Shown piece by piece: positions 14,983-22,800 of a stretch of 23,131 bases of DNA. Each line of letters starts with the position of its first letter. Positions within the stretch are counted from its first letter, which is position 1. The notes beneath the pieces are model-generated. The model had not been told where the DNA came from. It made no database searches and saw only the letters and a program-made list of their open reading frames with translations. Position numbers and translations under genes: made by a program. Source of the stretch: 2-02-FULL-55-14 sp964473365 (GTDB lineage: Bacteria; Bacteroidota; Ignavibacteria; UBA10030); NCBI GenBank assembly GCA_964473365.1, contig CAYYOV010000038.1:1-23131 (forward strand). Reading direction: 5' to 3'.

Positions 14983-15225
14983 ATGTGGTTCGTCTACATT
15001 ATGCGCAGTGTTCCGACTGGACGGCTCTACGTTGGGATGAGCGAGGATGTTGACCGGCGGCATGCGCAACATGAACGTGGCAATGTAAGGTCAACGAAAG
15101 CCTACCGGCCGTGGATTCTGGTGCATGTTGAGGCATTCGCAAGCAAGACGGAAGCGTTTCGGCGGGAGCGATATCTCAAGTCGCCGGCTGGTTGGCTGGA
15201 GAAGCGTAGGTTGGGAGGACTGTAA
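14983..15225 (+). CDS. Small GIY-YIG domain protein (putative nuclease), tRNA-linked
   Basis: An 80-residue single GIY-YIG domain of the YhbQ/UPF0213 type. The first motif is degenerate (VYI at 4-6), the second is YVG at 16-18, a conserved arginine is at 25, and the EAFRRERYLKS segment (57-67) carries the catalytic-type glutamate. Such proteins have the catalytic fold of UvrC and homing endonucleases, but their cellular job is mostly unknown. The start is set by the AGGAGG just upstream. It lies 56 bases downstream of tRNA-Pro, separated from it by a terminator. Its first half is duplicated perfectly at 15359-15453, which suggests that it belongs to a duplicating or mobile tRNA-linked cassette. 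Confidence 0.85.
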   Translation: MWFVYIMRSVPTGRLYVGMSEDVDRRHAQHERGNVRSTKAYRPWILVHVEAFASKTEAFRRERYLKSPAGWLEKRRLGGL

Positions 15226-15229
15226 GGCT

Positions 15230-15240
15230 GGTCGCGAGTT
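15230..15240 (+). repeat. Detached 11-base remnant of the tRNA-Pro T-arm
   Basis: GGTCGCGAGTT is identical to tRNA-Pro positions 14898-14908, the bases that directly precede repeat copy 1. Here it is separated from repeat copy 2 by 44 bases, so the duplicated segment originally extended at least this far and was later interrupted inside the T-loop. Confidence 0.75.
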
Positions 15241-15284
15241 TTGACGAAGTCACCACTTCGTGGCACAAAGTGACCGCTTCGCGG
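15241..15284. repeat. 44-bp insert made of two 21-bp palindromic units
   Basis: Units at 15243-15263 and 15264-15284 agree at 16 of 21 positions. Each ends in a small hairpin: CCACTTCGTGG (15253-15263) and CCGCTTCGCGG (15274-15284). The two differences in the hairpins are compensatory (A-T against G-C), so pairing is kept. A further stem, CGAAGT (15245-15250) with ACTTCG (15255-15260), is also possible. It interrupts the T-loop of the duplicated tRNA end. No target-site duplication is visible. Confidence 0.7.
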
Positions 15285-15453
15285 CGAATCTCGCCGCCCC
15301 GACGAATACCAGAGGCATCCCCCGCGGGATGCCTCTTTCTATTCCGAGGAGGGAGTGCATGTGGTTCGTCTACATTATGCGCAGTGTTCCGACTGGACGG
15401 CTCTACGTTGGGATGAGCGAGGATGTTGACCGGCGGCATGCGCAACATGAACG
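15285..15453 (+). repeat. 169-bp perfect direct repeat, copy 2 (truncated cassette)
   Basis: Identical by eye to 14909-15077. It breaks off after the bases encoding HAQHER of the GIY-YIG protein and continues into unrelated sequence. It includes a second copy of the tRNA terminator at 15311-15336. Confidence 0.95.
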
Positions 15454-15466
15454 AAAATCCTCCTGA
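15359..15466 (+). pseudogene. Truncated copy of the GIY-YIG gene
   Basis: It begins with the same Shine-Dalgarno and ATG as the intact gene. The first ~32 residues are identical, then three unrelated residues (KSS) and a TGA, leaving 35 residues. The conserved C-terminal half with the catalytic-type glutamate is missing, so no nuclease activity is expected. The perfect identity implies a recent event or ongoing gene conversion. Confidence 0.85.
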
Positions 15467-15485
15467 GCCCCAGTGCTCCAAACGA

Positions 15486-15519
15486 CGAAAGCCCGGATCT
15501 ATCCGGGCTTTCGTTTGTT
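15486..15519. terminator. Bidirectional intrinsic terminator
   Basis: CGAAAGCCCGGA (15486-15497) and TCCGGGCTTTCG (15502-15513) form a perfect 12-bp stem with a 4-base loop. TTTGTT follows on the plus strand; on the minus strand TCGTTT follows. It ends the minus-strand cyclase gene, 23 bases past its stop, and any plus-strand transcript from the tRNA region. Confidence 0.85.
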
Positions 15520-15535
15520 CCATCCTCTACAACCT

Positions 15536-17710
15536 TCACTTCGATTCAAGCACGAAGACGCCGTTCCATTCTGGCTTTGGCGGGTGGATCTGGTATAAGC
15601 GCATCCGCTCGATATAGAGAAGACATACGGGGTCGTCAGGCCAAAAGGTCATGGCGTGCTCCATGTAGGCGATTCCTTCGTCCCACCGACGCTCTACATA
15701 CGCCTTCAGTCCTTCCTGGTACACCTCGAGGAACTGCTTGGTCTTCGCGGGAACTGCCTTTTCCGTCACGTCGAGCAATTCATAGATCCGTACCGGTTCG
15801 CTCTTCCCTGCAACGACGACACGATCAACCTCCCGCGTCAGGACCTTTCCGGCCACTTTCTGGTGGGTCATCTCGCTGATGAGGATCGCCGTCCCGTACT
15901 GTTTATTGACCCCTTCAAGGCGCGAGGCCAGATTGACGGGGTCACCGATCGCAGTATAGTTGACCTTGCTGGCTGAACCCATATTGCCCACGGTACAGAC
16001 GCCAGTATTGACGCCAACCCGCTGTTTCAGTTCAACGCCTGCGATCTGCTTGATCTTCGGGTTGATCGTTGCCAGCCGGCGTTGCATCTCGAGTGCCGCC
16101 AGGCAGGCGTGGAGGGGGCCGTCAACGTCTGCGACAGGCGCACCCCAGAAGGCCATGATCGCGTCGCCAATATACTTGTCAACCGTTCCGCGCGTGCTCG
16201 TGATGACCTTGGTCATCTCCGTGAAGTACGTATTGAGGAGCTTGACAAGCACCTCGTCCTCCATCTTCTCAGAGATGCCGGAGAAACCCTTCAGGTCGGT
16301 GAACAGGAGGGTGATCTCCTTCTTCTCGCCGCCGAGCTTGAACAGATTCGGATTGTCGACCATCATGCGCACGACCGTGCTGTCGACATACTTCCCGAAC
16401 ATGTCCGTGATCATGCGTTTTTGGCGGCCCTCAGTGGCCGCTCGATATGACACGGTCGTGACGAAGGCGAAGGAGAGACTGAAGATCGCTTCGACGACCG
16501 GCAAGACCACGCCGGCATCCGCAAATGCGAAATAGGCCACGATCAGGTAGAGGCCGAGAGTGGCGAGAAGCACAACCACGCCCATGCGCATGCTTGACTG
16601 ATGAGCGACCGATCCCACGATGGCGGTGAGGAACAAGAGGATCAAAATCGTGACCGCCTTCGGGGCATGATACGAAAATGCTCCACTGGCGATCATGTCA
16701 TACATGTTCGCATGCGTGATGTAGCCAGGAGTGCTCTCGGCGATCGGCGTTGCATAGAAATCGCCAAGGGACCGGACAGTAGGGCCTATGATGCATACCT
16801 TGTCCCGGAATTGCTCAAAAAAGGCGGCGTTCCGGTCGCGGGCGGCAAGCAGGATGTCATAGAAACTGACGGACGGAAAGATATCCGGAGTGCCCACATA
16901 ATTGATATGGACCTCCCCGATCGGACCCGTGGGTATTTCCAGATCACCGACCTTCACCGTCATGCCGTCCTCGGTGGTCTCGATCTGTACGTCCTTCTCT
17001 GTCCACCCCCGTTCGTGCATGACGAGCGCAAGACCAAGCGTCGGATATAGTCGGCCGGCATAGTCGACGAACAACGGAGCCGATCTGATCACGCCGTCCA
17101 AGGTATCGGGGATCAGGCTGATGTGTCCGACACCTGCGCTGACCTCGGCAAGTTCGGGGAATGGATAATCGTTGATGAACGGTGAACGGGGAAACAGGTG
17201 TCGCTTGGGCGCCGGGATGCCGAACTGGCCGATCGAGAAAAAGGCTGAGCTATCGACATCTCTGGGACTGATCTTGGCCTGGTCCGTGCGAGATGGGATG
17301 AACGGACCTATGACCTGGAAGACCCCATCAGCCGAGGCAAGATATTGAAGCATGCGGGCCTCTTCGGTCGAATCGGTCCGTTCCCGGGGCGGGAGCGGGA
17401 CGTCGAGCGCGACGGCAGTTGCACCGGAGTTGCTTAGGAGGGCCATAGCCGCCCCATATTGGTCTCGCGGAATCGGCCACCCCAGGTTGCGGTCGGTAAA
17501 ATCATCGATCCGGACCATCATGACCCGATGAGTCCAGTCGCGAGTCCCTCGCGCGCGCAGGAGCACGTCCTGCGATGTTCGCTCAAGTTTTCGGAAGATG
17601 TCGGACCCGATGGTGACGTGCAGGAGGGGCGTTTCGAAAAGGAGAAGCGCCAGGGAAAAGCTGATGAGCGCGAACCAGATGCCGGTCAGTTTCTTGAGCG
17701 TGGTCTTCAT
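15536..17710 (-). CDS. CHASE2-domain adenylate/guanylate cyclase
   Basis: A 724-residue membrane sensor enzyme. A signal-anchor helix (about 10-28) is followed by a large extracytoplasmic CHASE2 sensor (about 35-360), three membrane helices (about 362-440) and a cytoplasmic class III cyclase domain (about 470-645). In the cyclase domain, LLFTDLKGFS and DKYIGDAIMAFWG hold the two metal-binding aspartates, and YTAIGDPVNLASRLEG holds the catalytic Asn and Arg. Lys in DKYIGD and Thr in YTAIGD favour ATP over GTP, so cAMP is the likely product (inference). The C-terminal ~70 residues look TPR-like. An in-frame ATG at 17758 would add 16 residues; 17710 is preferred because the anchor follows at once, but both remain possible. 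A well-matched promoter lies upstream, back to back with that of the thioredoxin gene. Confidence 0.92.
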   Translation of the reverse strand: MKTTLKKLTGIWFALISFSLALLLFETPLLHVTIGSDIFRKLERTSQDVLLRARGTRDWTHRVMMVRIDDFTDRNLGWPIPRDQYGAAMALLSNSGATAVALDVPLPPRERTDSTEEARMLQYLASADGVFQVIGPFIPSRTDQAKISPRDVDSSAFFSIGQFGIPAPKRHLFPRSPFINDYPFPELAEVSAGVGHISLIPDTLDGVIRSAPLFVDYAGRLYPTLGLALVMHERGWTEKDVQIETTEDGMTVKVGDLEIPTGPIGEVHINYVGTPDIFPSVSFYDILLAARDRNAAFFEQFRDKVCIIGPTVRSLGDFYATPIAESTPGYITHANMYDMIASGAFSYHAPKAVTILILLFLTAIVGSVAHQSSMRMGVVVLLATLGLYLIVAYFAFADAGVVLPVVEAIFSLSFAFVTTVSYRAATEGRQKRMITDMFGKYVDSTVVRMMVDNPNLFKLGGEKKEITLLFTDLKGFSGISEKMEDEVLVKLLNTYFTEMTKVITSTRGTVDKYIGDAIMAFWGAPVADVDGPLHACLAALEMQRRLATINPKIKQIAGVELKQRVGVNTGVCTVGNMGSASKVNYTAIGDPVNLASRLEGVNKQYGTAILISEMTHQKVAGKVLTREVDRVVVAGKSEPVRIYELLDVTEKAVPAKTKQFLEVYQEGLKAYVERRWDEGIAYMEHAMTFWPDDPVCLLYIERMRLYQIHPPKPEWNGVFVLESK

Positions 17711-17778
17711 GAGATCGGACGTTTGGTGGAGGGCAGGCAAATGTACGCGCGACGTCATCCAGAATCAATCATTACTGC

Positions 17779-17807
17779 ATTGTAATTGATTGCAGCGTTC
17801 ATTTCAA
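17779..17807 (-). promoter_or_regulatory. Strong candidate promoter of the CHASE2 cyclase gene
   Basis: On the minus strand, TTGAAA (17802-17807) and TACAAT (17779-17784) are 17 bases apart, each 5/6 to the sigma-70 consensus. The predicted transcript start is near 17772, giving a leader of about 14 bases to the 17758 ATG or about 62 to the 17710 ATG. Confidence 0.65.
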
Positions 17808-17814
17808 CCCTTTC

Positions 17815-17843
17815 TTGACAAACACTGCTAATTTGTGTAGGTT
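17815..17843 (+). promoter_or_regulatory. Candidate promoter of the thioredoxin-CsgG genes
   Basis: A perfect -35 TTGACA (17815-17820), a 17-base spacer and a weak -10 TAGGTT (17838-17843, 3/6). Only 7 bases separate this -35 from the -35 of the divergent cyclase promoter, so the two polymerases may exclude each other. Confidence 0.5.
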
Positions 17844-17881
17844 TTTTTGCTCATTCATGTTACTTCCATCCTGAGGACCTC

Positions 17882-18481
17882 GTGAGTCTTTTATTGAGAT
17901 TCTTTCTGTTCTCATGTTTGATCATCGGATCCCTAGCGGCGAAGGTCGAAGGGCCGTCAGAAATGGCTTCTGGCGCGCTTGGGGATACGCTCCAGCCCGG
18001 AGACGCGGCACCGGTGTTCGTGATGCGCGACCTCCAGACCGATAATCCCGTTTTCCTTCGCGACTACGTGGGGAAGTCCCGACGGCGCGAATCGAAGATC
18101 CCGCAGCCGCATGTCGTCATTTTGAGCTTTTGGGCGACGTGGTGTCAGCCGTGCAAGGTGGAGATTCCGCTCCTCACAGAGCTGGAGAAGGAGTTCGCCG
18201 GCAAGGCGGTCAAAGTGTTCTTGGTAAATACGCAGGAAATGGCCGATGTCACAGAGGACACGGTGCGGGCTGTCTATAAGGCCCGGGGGTACAGCTTGCA
18301 GTGCATTATTGATGCTTCCGGCCGGTTCGCCCGGAACTACACGGTCCGTGGGCTCCCTATGATCGTCGTCATAGATCAGGACGGAATTGTGAGGAAGGTC
18401 AACAGAGGTTACCACGAGAATTTTCATATTGACCTCCGAAACATGGTCAACGAGTTGCTCGCGGCCCCGCGAAAGAACTGA
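17882..18481 (+). CDS. Exported TlpA/ResA-like thioredoxin-fold protein
   Basis: 199 residues. An N-terminal signal peptide (hydrophobic 3-19, possible cleavage after LAA at about 20) is followed by a redoxin domain with the active site WCQPC at 87-91 in LSFWATWCQPCK and the cis-proline in RGLPMIVVID. The protein is predicted to act outside the cytoplasm in disulfide reduction or exchange, as TlpA/ResA proteins do in cytochrome c or envelope protein maturation. The substrate here is unknown. The start is GTG at 17882, with GAGGA (17873-17877) four bases upstream. A basic insert (KSRRRESK, about 65-72) precedes the central strand and is unusual. It is followed after 28 bases by a CsgG-like lipoprotein gene. 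Confidence 0.88.
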   Translation: MSLLLRFFLFSCLIIGSLAAKVEGPSEMASGALGDTLQPGDAAPVFVMRDLQTDNPVFLRDYVGKSRRRESKIPQPHVVILSFWATWCQPCKVEIPLLTELEKEFAGKAVKVFLVNTQEMADVTEDTVRAVYKARGYSLQCIIDASGRFARNYTVRGLPMIVVIDQDGIVRKVNRGYHENFHIDLRNMVNELLAAPRKN

Positions 18482-18509
18482 AGCGTCTCTCACTAATCAC
18501 GGATCGCAG

Positions 18510-19013
18510 ATGCGCACACGTTGCTACGCCCTCCTTCCGTTCTTGCTGTTCATGTTTGGGTGCGGGGCCTCCAAGCCGGAGGTCGCCAAGCCGAAGATCA
18601 ACATTTCGATCATGGACTTCGAAGCACGTGCCGGCGTGCAATCGCCTGAGGCGCAATTGGTCGGCGACGCCCTCGCATCCCTCCTGACGCAGACAGCCCG
18701 CTTCAACGTCATCGACCGAAAGCAGATCCAAGCGGTCCTTCAGGAACAGGGCTTCCAAGCGGCGCAGAATCCGAACGCAGGTCTCAGTCAGGCCGCCAGC
18801 GTCCTGGCGGTTCGCAAATTCGTCACCGGGTCCCTCGGAAAACTTGGTGACAACTATATCTTCAGCGTCAAGATCACTGACGTTGAGACCTCTGGCATCG
18901 ATCTGTCCATTTCTCGCACGTATGACGATGACCTGGAGGATATCATGGACGAGTTTCTTCCCAGTGTCGTCGCCGATATCGTTGCAGCTGTCGACGGCGT
19001 GAAGAAGCAGTAG
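18510..19013 (+). CDS. CsgG-family lipoprotein, paralogue 1
   Basis: 167 residues. The start at ATG 18510 gives a short signal sequence ending MFGC, with a lipobox-like cysteine at 18; the match to the standard lipobox is imperfect (Met at -3, Phe at -2). The CsgG domain fills the rest: NISIMDFEAR, VGDALASLL, FNVIDRKQIQAVLQEQGF and FVTGSLGKLGDNYIFSVKITD. CsgG proteins form or assist outer-membrane secretion channels, such as that for curli, but many short members have other envelope roles. This one lacks the length of true CsgG (about 260 residues), so pore formation is doubtful. It shares the QEQGFQ region with the next gene, suggesting tandem duplication and divergence. Confidence 0.82.
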   Translation: MRTRCYALLPFLLFMFGCGASKPEVAKPKINISIMDFEARAGVQSPEAQLVGDALASLLTQTARFNVIDRKQIQAVLQEQGFQAAQNPNAGLSQAASVLAVRKFVTGSLGKLGDNYIFSVKITDVETSGIDLSISRTYDDDLEDIMDEFLPSVVADIVAAVDGVKKQ

Positions 19014-19069
19014 CTGTCCCGTACCGTTCTTTCCACTGCTGTACACCAGCGCGCACAGGAGCCATACCC

Positions 19070-19765
19070 GTGACTCTGACGGCACGATCCATTCTGGCGG
19101 CACGACCCGCCCTCATCGCCTATCTCTCCTGTTTCCTCACCCTTGGGACGTTCGCGCAGCAGCGTCCGGCGCAGCGTCAGCAGGCACCCATCCAGCAGAA
19201 GTTGAACGTCGCCGTGCTCGACTTCGACGCGCGTGGTGGGTTGTCAAAGGAAGAGGCGGCCACGCTCTCCGATGCATTCCAGACGGAAATCGTCTCCGTC
19301 GGTGAGTTCACTGTCGTCGATCGTCAACGGATCCGGCAGATCTTGCAGGAACAAGGATTCCAACAGTCCGAGGCCTGTTCGCAGGTCGAATGCATCGTCG
19401 AAGCCGGCAAGATCCTGAAGGTGGAGCGAATGTTCGCGGGAACGATCGGCAAGGTCGGCTCGCTCTTCAACGTGAACATTCAGGTCATCGATATCGCGAC
19501 GGCCCAGATCATCTCAAACAAATCGCGCCAGCATCGGGGCGAGATCGAAGAACTCCTCTCGGACATCATTCCGAATATGGCACGGCAAATGGCGGGAGAG
19601 ATGACCGGCAAAAAGTACGACGAGGTTGGTGGAGGTGGAGGATGGCTGTGGTATGCGGCCGGTGCAGTCGTGCTTGGTGGTGGGGCCGCGGCCGCGATCC
19701 TGCTGAAGCCGAAGAAAGAAACGCCGGGCGTTGAATCGTTGCCTCCGTCGCCTGACTTGCCGTGA
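19070..19765 (+). CDS. CsgG-family envelope protein with C-terminal glycine-rich membrane segment, paralogue 2
   Basis: 231 residues. The start is GTG at 19070, with AGGAG (19057-19061) eight bases upstream. A signal peptide appears to end near TFAQQ (about 30), followed by a Gln/Pro-rich linker. The CsgG domain is at about 43-180: LNVAVLDFDARGG, FTVVDRQRIRQILQEQGF, MFAGTIGKVGSLFNVNIQVID. A Cys-x4-Cys pair (SEACSQVECIVE) is near residue 105. Residues about 190-216 are a glycine/alanine-rich hydrophobic stretch ending before basic residues (KPKK), which reads as a membrane anchor or oligomerising helix. That tail is absent from paralogue 1 and from classical CsgG. A role in envelope transport or assembly is inferred. 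Confidence 0.82.
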   Translation: MTLTARSILAARPALIAYLSCFLTLGTFAQQRPAQRQQAPIQQKLNVAVLDFDARGGLSKEEAATLSDAFQTEIVSVGEFTVVDRQRIRQILQEQGFQQSEACSQVECIVEAGKILKVERMFAGTIGKVGSLFNVNIQVIDIATAQIISNKSRQHRGEIEELLSDIIPNMARQMAGEMTGKKYDEVGGGGGWLWYAAGAVVLGGGAAAAILLKPKKETPGVESLPPSPDLP

Positions 19766-19880
19766 AGGGCCAATGAGCCCTGCCCTGATCCACTCAAAGT
19801 CTCTGAACGATCAAGTCGACATGATTGCATCTTCCCAAGTTCGCGATACGGTTAAACCTCCCTTCCCTAGAATGTGGCCT

Positions 19881-22800
19881 ATGACCGCACGACGGATGTC
19901 CCTCGCGCTGGGCGTTCTCACGCTCCTCATCGCTCTCCCGCTCGGCCTTCTGGGCCAGACTGCGAATTCGGTCCCGATCCTGAGCTTCGACAACCAGCTC
20001 GATGAAATCAATCTGATCGCCAGCGAGGCGGGGACGAGTTGGGACATCGTCGTCGATCCCACCGACAAGGTGTCGGGGGTTGCATCGTGGAAGGCGCACG
20101 CGGCCCTGGCCTCACTGCACCCGTGGGGAACATTCGCGCTCTTTGGGAACAAGGTGCCTGACGGAGCCCGTCCACTCGATTGGTCGTCGAGCGATACACT
20201 GAGCCTGTGGATCAACGTGCGAATGGCGCCGTCGCTCCCGCAGAACATGCGCCTGCGGCTTCAGCTTTCTGACCGGCCGAATTTCGGCGATCCTGCTGAG
20301 CTGTACGTGTACCAGAACTCTTCGATCCTTTCGAATGTCTCCGGCTGGGTCCATCTGAAGATCCCACTCGTCGAACGGCCCTCTGATGGTTCGGTTCTGC
20401 CCGACAGTTCGGGATTCGTCAAGTGGCCGACGCCCTGGGGAGGAGTGCCGGGCTATGGCATCAATGACAACGTGTTGAACCTCAGCAGCATCGCGGAATG
20501 GAGCATTGTGATCGTCACTGATGGCAATGATCCGCTCAACCTTCCGGCCGACTCGATCGAGGTTTCGTTCGACGCCTTCGAACGTTCCCCCGGGTGGACG
20601 GCGGGTGCAGCCAATGCGAACTCGATGTCCTTCACGGGCGTCGGCGTGAGTCGCACGCGCATCACCGATGTGAACCCGACGTACCCTCCTCGGAACTTCT
20701 CGGGGTATTCATTGTCAGGGACTTCTCTCACCCTTGAGTCGTGGGTCTATCCGATGGCAGTTCCTGCCCCGGGTGGGACGGTACGATTCCTGGTGAGGCC
20801 GGCAGACAACGGTTTTGCAGTCGATCCCTTCCAAACGTACGCGTTGATGCTCCGGACAGACGGAGGGGGGACTTCTCATTTCGCCCTCGCACTCTCGGAC
20901 GGTATCTCGCCGACTGGCAGCGGCAACGATCTGATCGTCGAGGATCCAAATGGCCTTGCTGTTGGACAATGGTATCATGTCGCCGGGACATACGACGGTA
21001 TCTCAGCGCGCCTCTACGTCAATGGGAACCTCGTGCATTCAGCGCCGGCCTCATTCCAGGTCGGAGCCGGCTCCACAGGTCTGTACGTCGGGTCGAGTTG
21101 GGAGAATGGGATCAACGGACTCATGGACGAAGTGCGTCTCTGGGATGTGGTCCGATCACAGACCGATATCCAGTGGGGCATGAACCGTACGTTGACAGGC
21201 GCCGAGCCCGGCTTGGCGGGCTATTGGCCATATGAGTCGGTATCGCTTCCGGCCGCCGGATGGACGCCTGATCTGAGCGCGAACAGCAATGATCTGATCG
21301 TACAGAGCGCCACGCTCGTGGCGTTTCCTGAAGGATCCGCCGTACAATTCGCTCCGACGAATGCTACGGTTCTGGGAAGTGCGGTGACGGGTCTACCGTA
21401 CGCGAGCGCTGTCACGGTGAATGGATGGCCTGCATCGACGGTGAGTCTGGTTTCGGGACCTTCGGGCATGATCCTCGACGGCGACACGCTTCGCTGGACG
21501 CCCACGGAGGCTCAGGCCGGCAATCAAAGCGTGATCGTGGACGCAGTTAATTCGGCCAGCTCGCTACGCGACACCATGACGATCTTCGTCGAGCTCGTGC
21601 ATCCGATCGCGAACGATGTACGGTTCGATCTGACAAACCGCGGCAAGTTGGGAGCGTTCGGTGCATATGGGACTGGCATCGTCGTTAATGGTAAGAACGG
21701 TCTCTACACGTCCGATGTCAGCGTTGTCGATCGGAACAACTCAAAATTCGCCGGTGGTCTCTACACAAGCATCAACAGTTTTTCGCCGGCCGAAGGCTTT
21801 ACGTCCGTCCCGAGTTTCGCGCTGGGGTACTCCGCCTTGCAGACGTCATACACCGATGCCTGGGAGGCGGCGGCAACGCGCATTGGCCTTCGGGTTATCC
21901 AGACATCGTATATCAAAGCGGGAATTCCTGACAATCAATATGCCCTCGTCGACTATCAGTTTGTGAATGAATCGGGCGCCGGTCTCGATGATATCTTCTT
22001 GCAGGTTTCGGCGGACTTCGATGTCGGTGTGGCGACGAACAATATTGCTGGGTATGATACCTCGCTCGGCTTGGTCTATGGGATCGAAGCGGATGGAGCG
22101 ACGAATTCCGCCGCGTACGGTATTCAGCTCGTGGGGCAAGACCGGCCTTCGGGCATGGCAGTATGGACGCAGAACGATCCTCAGTTTGTCCGTTCTACAG
22201 CCAACCTGACGACATTCACACCGAATACGACGGTGCCAGGAGATGTCAGGGGTCAGATCACGGTGGGTCCATTCGCTGCCGGCATTGGCGATACGCTGCA
22301 CCTGACTGTGGCCTACCTCGCTGCGCCGTCCCTTGACGAACTGCGTGCGGCAGCGGCACGTGCAAAACAGATCGTCAGCGATCCGGTGACGATCGCAAAC
22401 TTGCCCGTCGCGACCGAGGTCGAGCCGAACGGATCGCTCCCCGAAGCGAATGCTGTGGCGTACGGGGTCAGCGTGAACGGTGTCATCGCAAGCCAATCGG
22501 ATGTCGACTATTTCCAGTTTACGACCTCGACGTACGACACCGTCCAGATCATCGGAATTAAGGGAGAAGATTCGAATCTCCGATTCAGATACGAAGTCTA
22601 TGATGCAGGTGGCGGCATCGTCTACAGCAGCTGGTGGTACTATTATGACGAAGATCCGTACGGAGCATTCACGGTCTCGCCAGGCACTTACACGGTCCGC
22701 GTCCTCCAGATGTTCAACTATACGAGCTATCCGTTCAAGCGTCCGTTCTCGAAGGGTTCGAAATCCGAGCAACTCGAGGCCGCGACGAAAGATCGCTTAG

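Larger units (their letters stand above)
14909..15077 (+). repeat. 169-bp perfect direct repeat, copy 1
   Basis: Identical by eye, base for base, to 15285-15453 (offset 376). It spans the last 18 bases of tRNA-Pro, the tRNA terminator, the Shine-Dalgarno and the first ~31 codons of the GIY-YIG gene. This copy is in its intact context. Confidence 0.95.

Noticed and set aside
14872..15072. Minus-strand open frame of 66 codons over the tRNA and repeat (and a related 115-codon frame at 15176-15523)
   Set aside because: It is antisense to tRNA-Pro, its terminator and the GIY-YIG gene. Such frames (reading GGEIRTRDLL near their end) are a well-known false product of antisense tRNA sequence.
15241..15284. 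CRISPR-like repeat
   Set aside because: Only two adjoining 21-bp units without spacers, and no cas genes nearby.
15230..15309. A second functional tRNA-Pro in the repeat
   Set aside because: Only the T-arm and the 3' acceptor strand are present, and these are interrupted by 44 bases. There is no D-arm, anticodon arm or 5' acceptor strand.
21846..22772. Minus-strand frame of 308 codons
   Set aside because: It is antisense to the continuous surface-protein frame, is rich in Arg and low-complexity, and has no domain signature.
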